Positions 1 to 8,804 are shown, counted from the first letter of the stretch. The stretch is DNA of 58,288 nucleotides from Planctomycetota bacterium (GCA_026386795.1 JAPLMU010000118.1:1-58288); one strand, 5' to 3'. Made by a program: numbers and translations. The notes: generated by a model from the letters alone, not told the origin.

Positions 1-557
1 AGGAAGAAGTACTTGATGGCCGCTTCCATACTGCGGTCTGTACCGCGGCCGATCGCTACCAAGACGTACGTGGGAAGTGAGCACAGTTCAAATGCCAAGA
101 ACAGCCACACCAAGTCCGTGGCGTGGCAGAGCAACATGCCGCCGCACAGTGACAGCAAGATGAATGCGTAGAACTCGCCCTGAATGACGCGCACGGGATC
201 AAACGCACCGGTGCCGGAGGCAACTTGGCGCTCCACGGCGCGATCAACGCTGCCGATCGAAGCGAGCACGTGACCAACGCCCACCACGCACAAGAGCGCG
301 ATGATGTACTTGCCGAGCATCGGCATCGGTAACTGCGCGGCCGTGGCGGCTTCGGGCGTCCAGACCTTGAGCATGGTGACGAACGTAGCGATCAGTGCCA
401 CGACTGCGACCCATGGAACCAGGGCGCGGAAGGCGCGTACATGTGAAAGGCCCATGACTGCGCACAGAACAGCGCCCACAAAGAGCACGGCCTCCGGGAC
501 GATCAGCATGAACTTGGGGCCGAGATTGGTGGTAGCGGCCAAGATGGCGGGGGTCAT
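1..557 (-). CDS. nuoN: NADH-quinone oxidoreductase subunit N (5' part, runs off the window)
   Basis: This is the N-terminal 185 residues of NuoN, an antiporter-like proton-pumping membrane subunit of complex I. The translation begins MTPAILAATTNLGPKF and shows hydrophobic segments at about 15-35, 42-62, 83-103 and 125-160; the stretch DLVWLFLAFELCSLPTYVL near the end is the usual NuoN segment carrying the membrane glutamate. The rest lies outside the window. The ATG at 557 is 6 nt after the nuoM stop; a GTG at 566 would overlap that stop and is an alternative start. It is the last visible gene of the nuoJKLMN unit. Confidence 0.93.
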   Translation of the reverse strand, partial: MTPAILAATTNLGPKFMLIVPEAVLFVGAVLCAVMGLSHVRAFRALVPWVAVVALIATFVTMLKVWTPEAATAAQLPMPMLGKYIIALLCVVGVGHVLASIGSVDRAVERQVASGTGAFDPVRVIQGEFYAFILLSLCGGMLLCHATDLVWLFLAFELCSLPTYVLVAIGRGTDRSMEAAIKYFF

Positions 558-562
558 GGTGT

Positions 563-2233
563 TCACTGGATGGCTCCCTTGGCAGCGGTCGGCGCGGTCG
601 TAGCCGCGACGGCATCGACATCGGCGGCAGCGCGTGGGCGATTGGCAAGGTCACGCTCGATGAGCTTGACGTACGGCGCAACAACATTGGCCGCGCACGG
701 CTCGATGACATTCAGGATGGGCTTCGGCCAGATGCCGATCACCAGGCAGGCGATCGCAATTGGAGCCATCGCCACAATCTCACGGAAGTTCAAGTCATGG
801 ATCGCGTGAGCAGCGTGATTCCCCTGGCCATGCGATCCGTGGGAGTCATGTCCGCCGTGCCCGTGGCTCGGTTCTCGCAGCGGTCCAAACACAAACTTCT
901 GCAACATGCGTAGGACATATAGAGCGCCGAGCACCAAGGCCAACGCCGCGAGGAACGCATACGTTGGACCAAGGATTCCGGGGAATCCAGTCTTCATGCC
1001 AGCATCAGCGGTGTAGATACCAAGCAGGCACAGGAACTCACTCACGAATCCGTTCAAGCCGGGGAGCGCCAATGATGCCATGGCAAAGAAGACCATGAAC
1101 ACGCTCCAGATCGGCATGCGCTGCATGAGTCCGCCAACCACTTCCATGTCCTTGGTGTGGTAGCGCTCATACATGATGCCGATGCACATAAACATGCCGG
1201 CCGTTGAGAGGCCGTGATTCACCATGTACAAGATGCCGCCTTCCATGCCCACCACGTTGAAGGCAAACATGGCGAGCAGGGCGAGGCCCATGTGGGCGAT
1301 CGAACTGTAAGCAACCAACCGCTTCACATCGTTCTGCACCCAGCACACCAGGCTCATGCCAAGGATGCCGATCAATGCGAGTGCCGCAAAGAAGGGTGCC
1401 AGCGCCAAGGCGCCTTCCGGTGCCATGGGGAACGCAAAACGCAGCGCGCCGTACTGACCGATCTTGATGACAACGCCTGCAAGCACCACGGAGCCTGCCG
1501 TTGGCGCTTCGCCGTGCGCAAGGGGCAACCATGAATGCACCGGAACGAACGGCACCTTCACGGCGAATCCGCCCATGATTGCAAGGAATACCCACCACTG
1601 CGTGCTTGCAGGGAGCGTCTGGCCGTATTCGACCAAGGTCTGCACGCCGAAGTTGATCGGGGTGCCAGTGTCAGTTGCGTGGCCAGCTGCGAGGTAGATG
1701 AATCCAACCAGCGAGATCACGGATCCAACAAAGCTGTAGACCCACAACTTGATTGCTGCCGGACGGCGATCGTGGCCGCCCCAGATGGCAACAATGAGGA
1801 AGAGCGGGACGAGTGTGAACTCGTAGCCGATGTAGAACAGGATCACATCGCGCGCGAGGAAGGCGAGCATGACCGCCGATTCCATGAAGAGGAACTGTGC
1901 GTAGAAGCCGCGCTGGCGCTGGGTGATGGCAGAGAAGCTCACCAGCATGCTGCACGGGATCAATACCGCTGTCAGGACGATGAGCAGCACTCCGACGGCA
2001 TCGGTGCCGAGGCGGAACTCAACACCGAAGGCTGTGAAGAGTTTCCAGCCCTCTTCGTTCGGCCAGAATGCGCCGGTGGTCCATGCGGGGAATTCGAATG
2101 CAAGAAGCGTTGCAACTGCCAAGACCGCGAGGCTTGCAATCAGGCCGACTGTCTTGGCAGCGCGCTCGCTGACACCGAAGCAGAGGATTGCGCCCGCGAG
2201 CGGCAGGACGATGAGAAGTACAGCGAGTGTCAC
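563..2233 (-). CDS. nuoM: NADH-quinone oxidoreductase subunit M
   Basis: NuoM is an antiporter-like proton-pumping subunit of complex I in the cytoplasmic membrane. The 556-residue protein has about 14 membrane segments. The membrane glutamate (FLFMESAVMLAF) and pumping lysine (GGFAVKVPFVPVHSWLP) regions are conserved, as is HGEAPTAGSV. I chose the GTG at 2233 because a GGAGGT Shine-Dalgarno lies 6 nt upstream and it shares a GTGA overlap with the nuoL stop; the frame stays open to 2269, but that would run into nuoL. A His-rich stretch (HGHGGHDSHGSHGQGNH) lies in a C-terminal loop before the last membrane segment, which is not a standard NuoM feature. Confidence 0.96.
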   Translation of the reverse strand: MTLAVLLIVLPLAGAILCFGVSERAAKTVGLIASLAVLAVATLLAFEFPAWTTGAFWPNEEGWKLFTAFGVEFRLGTDAVGVLLIVLTAVLIPCSMLVSFSAITQRQRGFYAQFLFMESAVMLAFLARDVILFYIGYEFTLVPLFLIVAIWGGHDRRPAAIKLWVYSFVGSVISLVGFIYLAAGHATDTGTPINFGVQTLVEYGQTLPASTQWWVFLAIMGGFAVKVPFVPVHSWLPLAHGEAPTAGSVVLAGVVIKIGQYGALRFAFPMAPEGALALAPFFAALALIGILGMSLVCWVQNDVKRLVAYSSIAHMGLALLAMFAFNVVGMEGGILYMVNHGLSTAGMFMCIGIMYERYHTKDMEVVGGLMQRMPIWSVFMVFFAMASLALPGLNGFVSEFLCLLGIYTADAGMKTGFPGILGPTYAFLAALALVLGALYVLRMLQKFVFGPLREPSHGHGGHDSHGSHGQGNHAAHAIHDLNFREIVAMAPIAIACLVIGIWPKPILNVIEPCAANVVAPYVKLIERDLANRPRAAADVDAVAATTAPTAAKGAIQ

Positions 2234-4599
2234 GAGGCACCTCCCGAGAGCCAAACCCATACAACCCATGCGACGATCAGCCCAATTCCGCCCGCCATGG
2301 TGAGCGCGTAACTCTGCACCGTGCCGGTGTAGAGCGGCTGGAAGACCCGTGCCACAAAGCCTGGGAAGCGACCGACGGCGGCAACGATCACGCCGTCGAT
2401 GACGAATCGATCAGTGAATGCCAGGAGCTGCGCGCCGAGCCATGCGGGCACGCCGATGATGGCGTTGTAGAACTGATCGACATACCAGCCGTGCTCGCTG
2501 CCGAGCGGAATCCACTTGAGGCCGGTGGTGTTGAGCATGAATGCACGCATGCGGTCGCCGAGGGCGCGGTTCTTTGCGTGCAAGATCCACGCGAGCAGGA
2601 AGCCCGCAACCACCACGCTGGTGGCGATGATGAAGAGCGTGCTGTGTGCATCGCGACCAAGGATCAGAGCGTGCTCCGCTCCGTCACCCGCGCGTATCTT
2701 CGCGGTCGAGTTCTCTACGAAGCGCTGAATCCAGTTGAAGCCCTGTGAGTGCTCCAAGTAACTCGGCAGACCAGCGAGCACCGAGCCGATGGCGAGCAGG
2801 GTGAGGACGAGCGAGATGCGCAACCCCGGCGCGTGCGGGTGGAACCCGGATCCGCCGTGCGAAGCGGCGTCGGTCTTTTGAGTCGAATGCGCGTCGGCAG
2901 CATGCGCGTGATCATCATGGCCGTGGTCGGCATGCTGATCAGCACCTGGCTCAATCTTCACGGGGCCGAGTGCCAAACGGAACCACACTCGGAACGCGTA
3001 GTACGCAGTGATTCCTGCGGTGAGTACGCCAATCCAGCCCATCCATCGAACTTGCTGTACATCGCTCGTGAGCGCGGTGAGCAGGATGATGTCCTTTGAT
3101 TCAGCTGCTGCACTGAACGGCGCGGTGGCAAGCCAGAGGCAGCCGAGCAACATGCAGATCATGGTGAGGCGGAATCCAGGAACTTTAAGGAGGCCACCCA
3201 ACTTTCGGAAGTCAACTTGCCCAGCCATTCCGTGCATCACTGCGCCGGCGGTGAGGAACAAGAGAGCCTTGAACCACGCGTGCGTGAAGACGTAGTAGAC
3301 GCCGCCGAACGCGGTGCCGACGCCGAGGCCCATCACCATGTAGCCGAGCGAACTGATCGTCGAGTACGCGAAGACGCGCTTGTAATCGAATTGACCACAC
3401 GCGATCGTTGCACCGATGAATGCGGTGAAGCAGCCAATCCAGCCGACGGTCAGGAGCGCGGTTTCAGCCCACTCTCCGCCGATGGCCTGCACTGTGTAGA
3501 ACGGCGCCATGCGTGCGAGCAGGTAGATGCCCGCGGTCACCATGGTTGCTGCGTGAATGAGCGCGGAGACTGGGGTGGGGCCCCACATGGCGTCCGGGAG
3601 CCAGGTAAAGAGTGGTCCCTGCGCACTCTTGCCGCACACGGCCAGGAGCAACAGGAACGGAATGGCCGCTTTCGACCATCCGCCTTGAACGGTCTCGGAA
3701 CCAGTGGTGGCAATCGCCTGGAACAGGCTGTCGTACTGCACAGTTCCGTAGTTGGTCCAGATCAGGAAGATGGCCAAGGCGAGGCCGAGGTCACCGATCC
3801 GGTTCATGATGAACGCCTTCTTGGCCGCAGCGGTCGCACCGGGCTGTGTGGCGTAGTAACCGATCAGCAGGTACGAGCAGAGGCCAACGCCTTCCCAACC
3901 GAGGTACAGGCCGACCAAGTTGTCGCTCATCACCAGGATGAGCATGCTTGCAACGAAGAGGCTGACTGCAAAGAAGAAGCGCGCGTAGCCGGCCTTGAGG
4001 TCGGACTCCATGTACTCGCTGGCGTAGAGCGCGATGAGCGTTGCGAGCACAGTGACAAAGAGCATCCACAGCATGCTGATGCCGTCGATGTAGAAGCCGA
4101 GGTTGGCGGTGAATGACTGGAACGGTGCGGGGCCCCAGCTGAGTGAGAGCCAGTCCATGAACGGCACGGTGAGCGGCGCGTGCGTTTCGAACAGCGTCGG
4201 CCCAAACTGAAAGTAGAGCGCGATAGCCATCGCAGTGGACAGACCGAACGCGGCGACGGTGAATACGGCCGGCAGGCGGCTCTTCACCTTGAACATCGCA
4301 AGTGCGCCACACAGAACCACGGACACCAGTGGTGCAAGGAGCATCCACTTGAGCCACGCGAAGTCGGTGTTGGCAACGGCCTTGACGAAGTGGAGCGGGC
4401 CGACGTCGGCATAGCCGCTCGCGGCGTGGGCTGCGTGCGCGGCGTCGGCGGCGTGACCGTCGACAACTGCGTGTGCGCCGTCGCCGAGAGCAAGCGCGAG
4501 AGTAGTAAAGAGTGCTGGTTCCATGGAAGCCGTGGGTGTGTGTGCCGTGGCGTGAGTGACGAAAGCGGATGCGAGCGCAATGATCGCGACGGTGCTCAT
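2230..4599 (-). CDS. nuoL: NADH-quinone oxidoreductase subunit L
   Basis: NuoL is the distal proton-pumping subunit of complex I with the long lateral helix. The protein is 789 residues, longer than usual. The canonical NuoL sequence begins only near residue 84 (WMLLAPLVSVVLCG); before it are a signal-like hydrophobic stretch and an Ala/His-rich segment. Family motifs are plain: GWEGVGLCSYLLIGYY, the proton-channel region with VCGKSAQGPLFTWLPDAM, and HAATMVTAGIYLL. The start at 4599 gives an ATGA overlap with the nuoK stop. A second His/Asp-rich loop (GHDDHAHAADAHSTQ) precedes the last helices. The frame is open upstream to 5046 only as a shadow of nuoK. Confidence 0.96.
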   Translation of the reverse strand: MSTVAIIALASAFVTHATAHTPTASMEPALFTTLALALGDGAHAVVDGHAADAAHAAHAASGYADVGPLHFVKAVANTDFAWLKWMLLAPLVSVVLCGALAMFKVKSRLPAVFTVAAFGLSTAMAIALYFQFGPTLFETHAPLTVPFMDWLSLSWGPAPFQSFTANLGFYIDGISMLWMLFVTVLATLIALYASEYMESDLKAGYARFFFAVSLFVASMLILVMSDNLVGLYLGWEGVGLCSYLLIGYYATQPGATAAAKKAFIMNRIGDLGLALAIFLIWTNYGTVQYDSLFQAIATTGSETVQGGWSKAAIPFLLLLAVCGKSAQGPLFTWLPDAMWGPTPVSALIHAATMVTAGIYLLARMAPFYTVQAIGGEWAETALLTVGWIGCFTAFIGATIACGQFDYKRVFAYSTISSLGYMVMGLGVGTAFGGVYYVFTHAWFKALLFLTAGAVMHGMAGQVDFRKLGGLLKVPGFRLTMICMLLGCLWLATAPFSAAAESKDIILLTALTSDVQQVRWMGWIGVLTAGITAYYAFRVWFRLALGPVKIEPGADQHADHGHDDHAHAADAHSTQKTDAASHGGSGFHPHAPGLRISLVLTLLAIGSVLAGLPSYLEHSQGFNWIQRFVENSTAKIRAGDGAEHALILGRDAHSTLFIIATSVVVAGFLLAWILHAKNRALGDRMRAFMLNTTGLKWIPLGSEHGWYVDQFYNAIIGVPAWLGAQLLAFTDRFVIDGVIVAAVGRFPGFVARVFQPLYTGTVQSYALTMAGGIGLIVAWVVWVWLSGGAS

Positions 4600-5009
4600 T
4601 CCTTTAGTTCCGCCCATGCTTCGCTGCTCAGTGTTTCTTTGCGGCGATACAGGAGGACGACGAGACCCAACGCAAGGGCGGCCTCGGCAGCGGCGACGGT
4701 GAGAATGAAGATCACCATCAACTGTCCGGAGAGATCCATCCACATGCGGCCGAATGCAACGAAGGCAAGCGCGGCCGCTTGGAACATCAGTTCCGTTGAG
4801 AGGAACATCAGGATCATGTTGCGACGCGTCAGGAATCCAACGAGACCGATCGCAAAGAGGATGATGGCCAATGCGAGAGTGACTTGGATGTTGGCTGGCA
4901 TGGCGGGGGCCATGGGAGCTGTGGTCGCAGCAGTCGCGGCGGGGGCGGCGGCGATGCTGATGGAGTTGATCGTGTTGATCATGTTCATCATGCTTGCGAT
5001 GCCGGTCAT
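4596..5009 (-). CDS. nuoK: NADH-quinone oxidoreductase subunit K
   Basis: NuoK is a small three-helix membrane subunit of complex I. Its core begins near residue 40 with LALAIILFAIGLVGFLTRRN, then the helix with MFLSTELMFQAAALAF (membrane glutamate) and the last helix with VAAAEAALALGLVVLLYRR. At 137 residues it is about 35 longer than usual because of a Met/Ala-rich N-terminal extension. The ATG at 5009 is supported by a GGAGGT ribosome-binding site and an ATGA overlap with nuoJ, so the extension seems to be translated; an internal ATG before MPANIQVTLALA is the alternative. Confidence 0.95.
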   Translation of the reverse strand: MTGIASMMNMINTINSISIAAAPAATAATTAPMAPAMPANIQVTLALAIILFAIGLVGFLTRRNMILMFLSTELMFQAAALAFVAFGRMWMDLSGQLMVIFILTVAAAEAALALGLVVLLYRRKETLSSEAWAELKE

Positions 5010-6019
5010 GCTGCACCTCCGCGGCTGAGCGATTCGCTGTCATCAATGCGTGGAAGTCCAGCAGCTGCGCGGCGTTCGTCTTCAGCCATGGCCATTTGGC
5101 GGCGTGCCAAGACGACGGCTCCGAACAGTGCCATCAGCAGAATGACGCCCGCGAGCTCGAGGCTGACGGGGAATTGGGCAACGAGGGCGTGGCCGAGTGC
5201 CGTTGAATTGGCGGGTGCCGCGGTGCCATCGAGGGTGATGGGGTGGCGATCGCCGTTGGCGCTCAGAAGTGTGATGGTTGCTGTGGTTCCAGACGGATCG
5301 ACTGAGACAAGGCGGCCATCGGCGCCGCGTTCAAGCTTGGCGATGTCGGTAATGCCCGCTGTTTCAGCGATAGCGGCGGACTCGCGCAACAGAAGTTGCG
5401 GCATGTCTTCCATGCGCTCCCAAGCGCGGATGTTGGCGCGGGCGACCACAGCCGGTGAGGCAAGCCACGGCACCGAGTTCTCGCGTCGAAAGAGTGCATC
5501 GCCTGTTGCCGACAGCATGATGAAGGCCAAGACCAGTGCGGCGATCGGTTCGCGCGGGGTGCGGTCGTACCAAGCGGCTGCTTCGCCGCGCGTTGATTGA
5601 TCGCCAGACTGTTGCGCAAGCATGAGAACGAAGAGGTAAGTGATGAGGATGGCGCCCGCGTAAACGATGAGGAGCGCAAATGCCATGAATTCAGCCTGCA
5701 ATAGCAAGAAATTCACAGACACTGCCAAGATCACCAACACGAAATAGAGCGCTGCGTAGACCGGGCGCGGATGTGTCACCATGCGTGCCGCGCCTGCAAC
5801 GGCGACGAGCGCAACCATGACGTGCACCCAGAACGTCGGATCCGTTCCGGCCGCATCAGGCACTGGTGCGTTGCGGGCGACGGCGGTGATGATGAGTCCC
5901 ACCGCGGCGAGACCGCACACGGTCAGGGCGGCTCGGAATGCCGCGGGGCGCGGCTCCATCATCAGGTACAGCACGACGGCACCCAAGGCGGCGGCGGCGT
6001 AGAAGAGGTTCGCGTTCAT
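5006..6019 (-). CDS. nuoJ: NADH-quinone oxidoreductase subunit J, extended
   Basis: NuoJ is a membrane subunit of complex I. The conserved core lies at about residues 82-160 (RMVTHPRPVYAALYFVLVIL, then LIVYAGAILITYLFVLMLAQ). The protein is 337 residues against roughly 170-200 for the family. The surplus consists of two extra hydrophobic segments at the N-terminus and a soluble insert of about 110 residues before the last helix (AGVILLMALFGAVVLARRQ). The ATG at 6019 lies about 50 nt downstream of a strong promoter; a GTG at 6052 in frame is less likely. This is the first gene of the unit, so nuoA-I must lie elsewhere. Confidence 0.93.
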   Translation of the reverse strand: MNANLFYAAAALGAVVLYLMMEPRPAAFRAALTVCGLAAVGLIITAVARNAPVPDAAGTDPTFWVHVMVALVAVAGAARMVTHPRPVYAALYFVLVILAVSVNFLLLQAEFMAFALLIVYAGAILITYLFVLMLAQQSGDQSTRGEAAAWYDRTPREPIAALVLAFIMLSATGDALFRRENSVPWLASPAVVARANIRAWERMEDMPQLLLRESAAIAETAGITDIAKLERGADGRLVSVDPSGTTATITLLSANGDRHPITLDGTAAPANSTALGHALVAQFPVSLELAGVILLMALFGAVVLARRQMAMAEDERRAAAGLPRIDDSESLSRGGAA

Positions 6020-6075
6020 GGATGGGGGCCTGAGGATCCGGGCAACCCGCACGGGAATCCGGTCGGGGAGGGCGG

Positions 6076-6104
6076 ATAATAGAAGGGGAAGAGGCGGTTA
6101 GCAA
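6076..6104 (-). promoter_or_regulatory. Sigma70-like promoter of nuoJKLMN
   Basis: On the minus strand TTGCTA (6104-6099) and TATTAT (6081-6076) are separated by exactly 17 bases. Each hexamer matches the sigma70 consensus at five of six positions. Transcription would start near 6069, giving a leader of about 50 nt before the nuoJ ATG at 6019. The prediction is from sequence only. Confidence 0.55.
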
Positions 6105-6108
6105 CCGC
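6094..6108. promoter_or_regulatory. Inverted repeat over the nuoJ -35 box (possible operator)
   Basis: GCGGTT-AGC-AACCGC is a perfect 6-bp inverted repeat with a 3-base centre. It covers the -35 hexamer of the nuoJ promoter, the position where a bound dimer would block polymerase. No regulator can be named from the sequence. Confidence 0.35.
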
Positions 6109-6387
6109 GATACCGGGGAAACGGGGGGGGGCGAAACTCGAGCCGGGACGGGGCGGGGAGGGATCGCCGGGGACTCGTGGTGTAAACCGACCGGATGCCG
6201 GGGCAGAAATTGCGCGCTCCGAAGTGGGGACATGGCTCATTCTCCGGTAATCGTGCAGCCTCGGGGACGCGGCTAGGAAAGTGGCGCGGTGCGGCCGCAG
6301 TGGTCGGCTGCGATCGGCTGCTCGGTGATTCCTCGGTACGACCGAACGGGCGCACCACCGATTCCGCGGCTCCGCTACCCTCGCGTC

Positions 6388-7065
6388 ATGTCTGATGAGG
6401 TGCGCCGCATCCTTCCAAACTTGATCACCGTGATTCGCCTGGTGATGGCGACGGCATTCTTTGCAATCATTGCGCTCGCGCTTTCTCCTACATCGGCTGA
6501 GGGTCGACAATGGTGGGGGAATGCTGCGTTCATTCTCTTCATTGCCGCCGCACTGAGCGACATTCTCGACGGATACCTCGCGCGCAAGTGGGGCGTGGTG
6601 ACGGACTTTGGTCGCGTCATGGATCCGTTCGTTGACAAGGTCTTGGTGCTGGGCGCGTTTGTGTACTTGGCAAGCCCGAAATTTGCGGAACCAGAATGGA
6701 GCCGCGCGTTTGGAATTGAACCGCATCCAGGCGCTATCAACTGCGCTACCGGCGTTGCAAGCTGGATGGTGGTGGCAGTGCTCGCGCGCGAATTACTTGT
6801 CACCAGTTTGCGCGGCGTATTGGAAGCGCGCGGAATTGCATTTGCAGCGGACTGGTCTGGAAAGATCAAGATGTTTGCGCAAAGCGCGGCCATTCCTACG
6901 GCGCTCTTCATTGCTGTGAATCCCGGCTGCCTAGCGAGCCCCAACTACCGCATGGCGCAAATGCTCTCGGTGTGGGCCATGACGATCATCACGGTGTGGA
7001 GCGCCATTCCGTATTCCATTCGCGGCATAGCGCTGCTCCGGTCGATTTCGAAGGACGCGCGCTGA
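6388..7065 (+). CDS. pgsA: CDP-diacylglycerol--glycerol-3-phosphate 3-phosphatidyltransferase
   Basis: PgsA joins CDP-diacylglycerol and glycerol 3-phosphate to give phosphatidylglycerol phosphate at the cytoplasmic membrane. The 225-residue protein starts MSDEVRRILPNLITVIRLVM, typical of the family, and carries the CDP-alcohol phosphotransferase signature in the form DILDGYLAR followed by FGRVMDPFVDK, with all four metal-binding aspartates. Several membrane segments follow. The frame is open upstream to 6289, but the ATG at 6388 fits family starts. pgpA follows after 19 nt and encodes the next step, so the two form a pathway operon. Confidence 0.93.
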   Translation: MSDEVRRILPNLITVIRLVMATAFFAIIALALSPTSAEGRQWWGNAAFILFIAAALSDILDGYLARKWGVVTDFGRVMDPFVDKVLVLGAFVYLASPKFAEPEWSRAFGIEPHPGAINCATGVASWMVVAVLARELLVTSLRGVLEARGIAFAADWSGKIKMFAQSAAIPTALFIAVNPGCLASPNYRMAQMLSVWAMTIITVWSAIPYSIRGIALLRSISKDAR

Positions 7066-7084
7066 ACGCGCCGATAAACGCAGC

Positions 7085-7678
7085 ATGAATACGGCGAAGC
7101 GTTCCCTCGGCGAACCAAAGATGGCCCCACAGGTGGCACGACAGCGCATGGCAGGAATACCCTGGTTTCCTCGCTTCTCTTTGACCGTTGGTGGATTGGG
7201 ATTCGCTCCATTCGCGTCAGGAACATGGGGTTCGCTGCCGCCGTGCATCGTGGTGCTCGGCTTGGTGGCGCTGCTACCCGCGGGCTATGGATGGGTGATC
7301 GATGCCACGCTCGTGGTGCTCTTGCTCTGGGCGTCGATCGGCTGTGTGCGCTGGACCGCGGCAGCTGAGGAGTTGCTTGGTATCAAGGATCCGTCCTGCA
7401 TTGTGTTGGATGAAATTGCAGGGATGTCGATCACGCTTCTTGTATTGCACTGGCCACTTCGCTCAATGGCGGAGACGGGTTCGTGGTCATGGTGTGGCAC
7501 GTCAGTGCTCGGAATGGGAATGGCCTTCCTGCTGTTTCGATTCTTTGATGTACTGAAGCCACCGCCGTGCAAAGCGCTCGAACGCATTGGCGGCGGCTGG
7601 GGCGTGTTGCTTGACGATGTCCTTGCGGGCGTCTACGCGTGCGCGATCATGCACATCATGAGCCCGCTGGCGCACTGA
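7085..7678 (+). CDS. pgpA: Phosphatidylglycerophosphatase A
   Basis: PgpA removes the phosphate from phosphatidylglycerol phosphate to give phosphatidylglycerol. Family landmarks are GGLGFAPFASGTWGSLP near the N-terminus, KDPSCIVLDEIAGM in the middle (acidic metal site) and RFFDVLKPPPCKALERIGGG followed by LLDDVLAG near the C-terminus. At 197 residues it is slightly longer than usual because of about 25 extra N-terminal residues; ATGs at 7121 or 7148 are alternative starts. It follows pgsA directly and converges on the M28 peptidase gene with 19 nt between the stops. Confidence 0.92.
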   Translation: MNTAKRSLGEPKMAPQVARQRMAGIPWFPRFSLTVGGLGFAPFASGTWGSLPPCIVVLGLVALLPAGYGWVIDATLVVLLLWASIGCVRWTAAAEELLGIKDPSCIVLDEIAGMSITLLVLHWPLRSMAETGSWSWCGTSVLGMGMAFLLFRFFDVLKPPPCKALERIGGGWGVLLDDVLAGVYACAIMHIMSPLAH

Positions 7679-7697
7679 GTACACGGCGCTTCGTGCG

Positions 7698-8804
7698 TTA
7701 CGGTGCTTTCGGCGCTGGCAAGGGCGCAGGGGTGGGCGTGGATGCAGGTTGCGCGGCGGGCTTTGCGGAGCCAGTCGTGGCGGGAGTTGGCGGAACAGTC
7801 GGCGCAGGTGCTGCAACGCGTGGAACAAATGCCTGACGCGACATGTCAATCGCTGCAAGCGCCACCAACTGCGCTACTTCTGCGGCCAGGCTTGCGTCGA
7901 TCTTCGAAACTTCGTCGCTGACCTTGTGGTAGTCCTCGTGGTCCTCGACAGAGAAGAGCACCGCCGGGACTTTCTTGGCAAGAAATGGTCCTTGATCGCT
8001 GCGGTCAAGCCAGTCGGGGTGTTCGTCGGTACGCAGTTTCAGACCGATGTCTTCGTTTGCAGCCCGAAGCGCGGCAGTCACTGGCGCGCCGACTGCGCCG
8101 CCATCAATGTAGATCTGTCGCGGCGGGCCGCGGCTGATCATGTCCATGTTGAACACGCCGCGAATCTCGCTGAGTGGAACCGTTGGCGACTTCGCATAGG
8201 CCGTTGATCCTAAGAGCCCAGCCTCTTCGCCATTGAATGCGATGAAGATCACCGTGCATGCTGGTCCGTTGCCAGCGTCGCTGCATGCCTTTATGGCGCG
8301 CGCCACGGCGAGCATGCCGGCAACGCCGGACGCGTTGTCATCAGCGCCGTTGAAGATCTTGTCGTCGCCGCTGCGTCGGGGGCGCAGGTGGTCGTAATGC
8401 GCGCTGACAATGACGTAGCCGGTGCCGGCTCCGGCAGCAGTGTTTCCGCTCGGTGCCGAGCCTGGAAATACCGCGACAAGGTTTGGCGCGGTCTCCGGAT
8501 TCTTGTCGATCGGTTGCCGATACGAGTCAGCTGAGACGCCAGGCTTCAGCCCGATCGATGTGAACTTTCCAGTAATCCAGACCGCGGCTTTCTCAGCGAA
8601 CGGACTGCGAAAGAAACGCCCGCCCATTTCGTCGCTTGATAGCTCTGTGACATCGCTCCGAACGGCATCAGCGGTGATGGCGCTACGGACCGTAGTGGTC
8701 GGGCGGCGAGCAGTGACGGGGTCGCCAGCGAAGGCTGGCATAGCGAGCGGGGCGGTATGCAGTGTGATGCAGAGAGCGACAAGCGTTGACGGTTTGATGT
8801 TCAT
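7698..8804 (-). CDS. Secreted M28-family zinc peptidase
   Basis: This is a 368-residue exported peptidase. A signal peptide ends near AFAGDP (about residue 27). The M28 zinc-site motifs occur in order: HYDHLRP, GADDNASGVAGM (bridging Asp), FNGEEAGLLGS (catalytic Glu and Zn ligand) and FNMDMISRG. A late His (EDHEDYHK) is a likely last ligand. The C-terminal 45 residues are Pro/Ala/Thr-rich and probably disordered. M28 enzymes are mostly aminopeptidases; the substrate is unknown. It lies 48 nt downstream of lysA on the same strand and may be co-transcribed. Confidence 0.88.
   Translation of the reverse strand: MNIKPSTLVALCITLHTAPLAMPAFAGDPVTARRPTTTVRSAITADAVRSDVTELSSDEMGGRFFRSPFAEKAAVWITGKFTSIGLKPGVSADSYRQPIDKNPETAPNLVAVFPGSAPSGNTAAGAGTGYVIVSAHYDHLRPRRSGDDKIFNGADDNASGVAGMLAVARAIKACSDAGNGPACTVIFIAFNGEEAGLLGSTAYAKSPTVPLSEIRGVFNMDMISRGPPRQIYIDGGAVGAPVTAALRAANEDIGLKLRTDEHPDWLDRSDQGPFLAKKVPAVLFSVEDHEDYHKVSDEVSKIDASLAAEVAQLVALAAIDMSRQAFVPRVAAPAPTVPPTPATTGSAKPAAQPASTPTPAPLPAPKAP

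Larger units (their letters stand above)
6020..6387. other. 368-base intergenic region between nuoJ and pgsA
   Basis: This is the only non-coding stretch over 300 bases. It separates divergent nuoJ (minus) and pgsA (plus). It contains the nuoJ promoter at 6076-6104 with an inverted repeat on the -35 box, and G-rich runs on the plus strand around 6116-6175, including about nine consecutive G near 6123-6131. I see no credible open reading frame in it and no clear promoter for pgsA. Confidence 0.7.

Noticed and set aside
1535-2311. A 258-codon open frame on the plus strand opposite nuoM
   Set aside because: It lies antisense to a highly conserved gene, with Glu/Asp/Cys-rich composition typical of shadow frames.
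3217-4116. A 299-codon open frame on the plus strand opposite nuoL
   Set aside because: It is antisense to conserved NuoL motifs and lacks any family feature or start signal.
6116-6175. G-runs upstream of nuoJ as a G-quadruplex regulator
   Set aside because: Several G-runs exist but spacing is irregular, and nothing else in the sequence supports a function.
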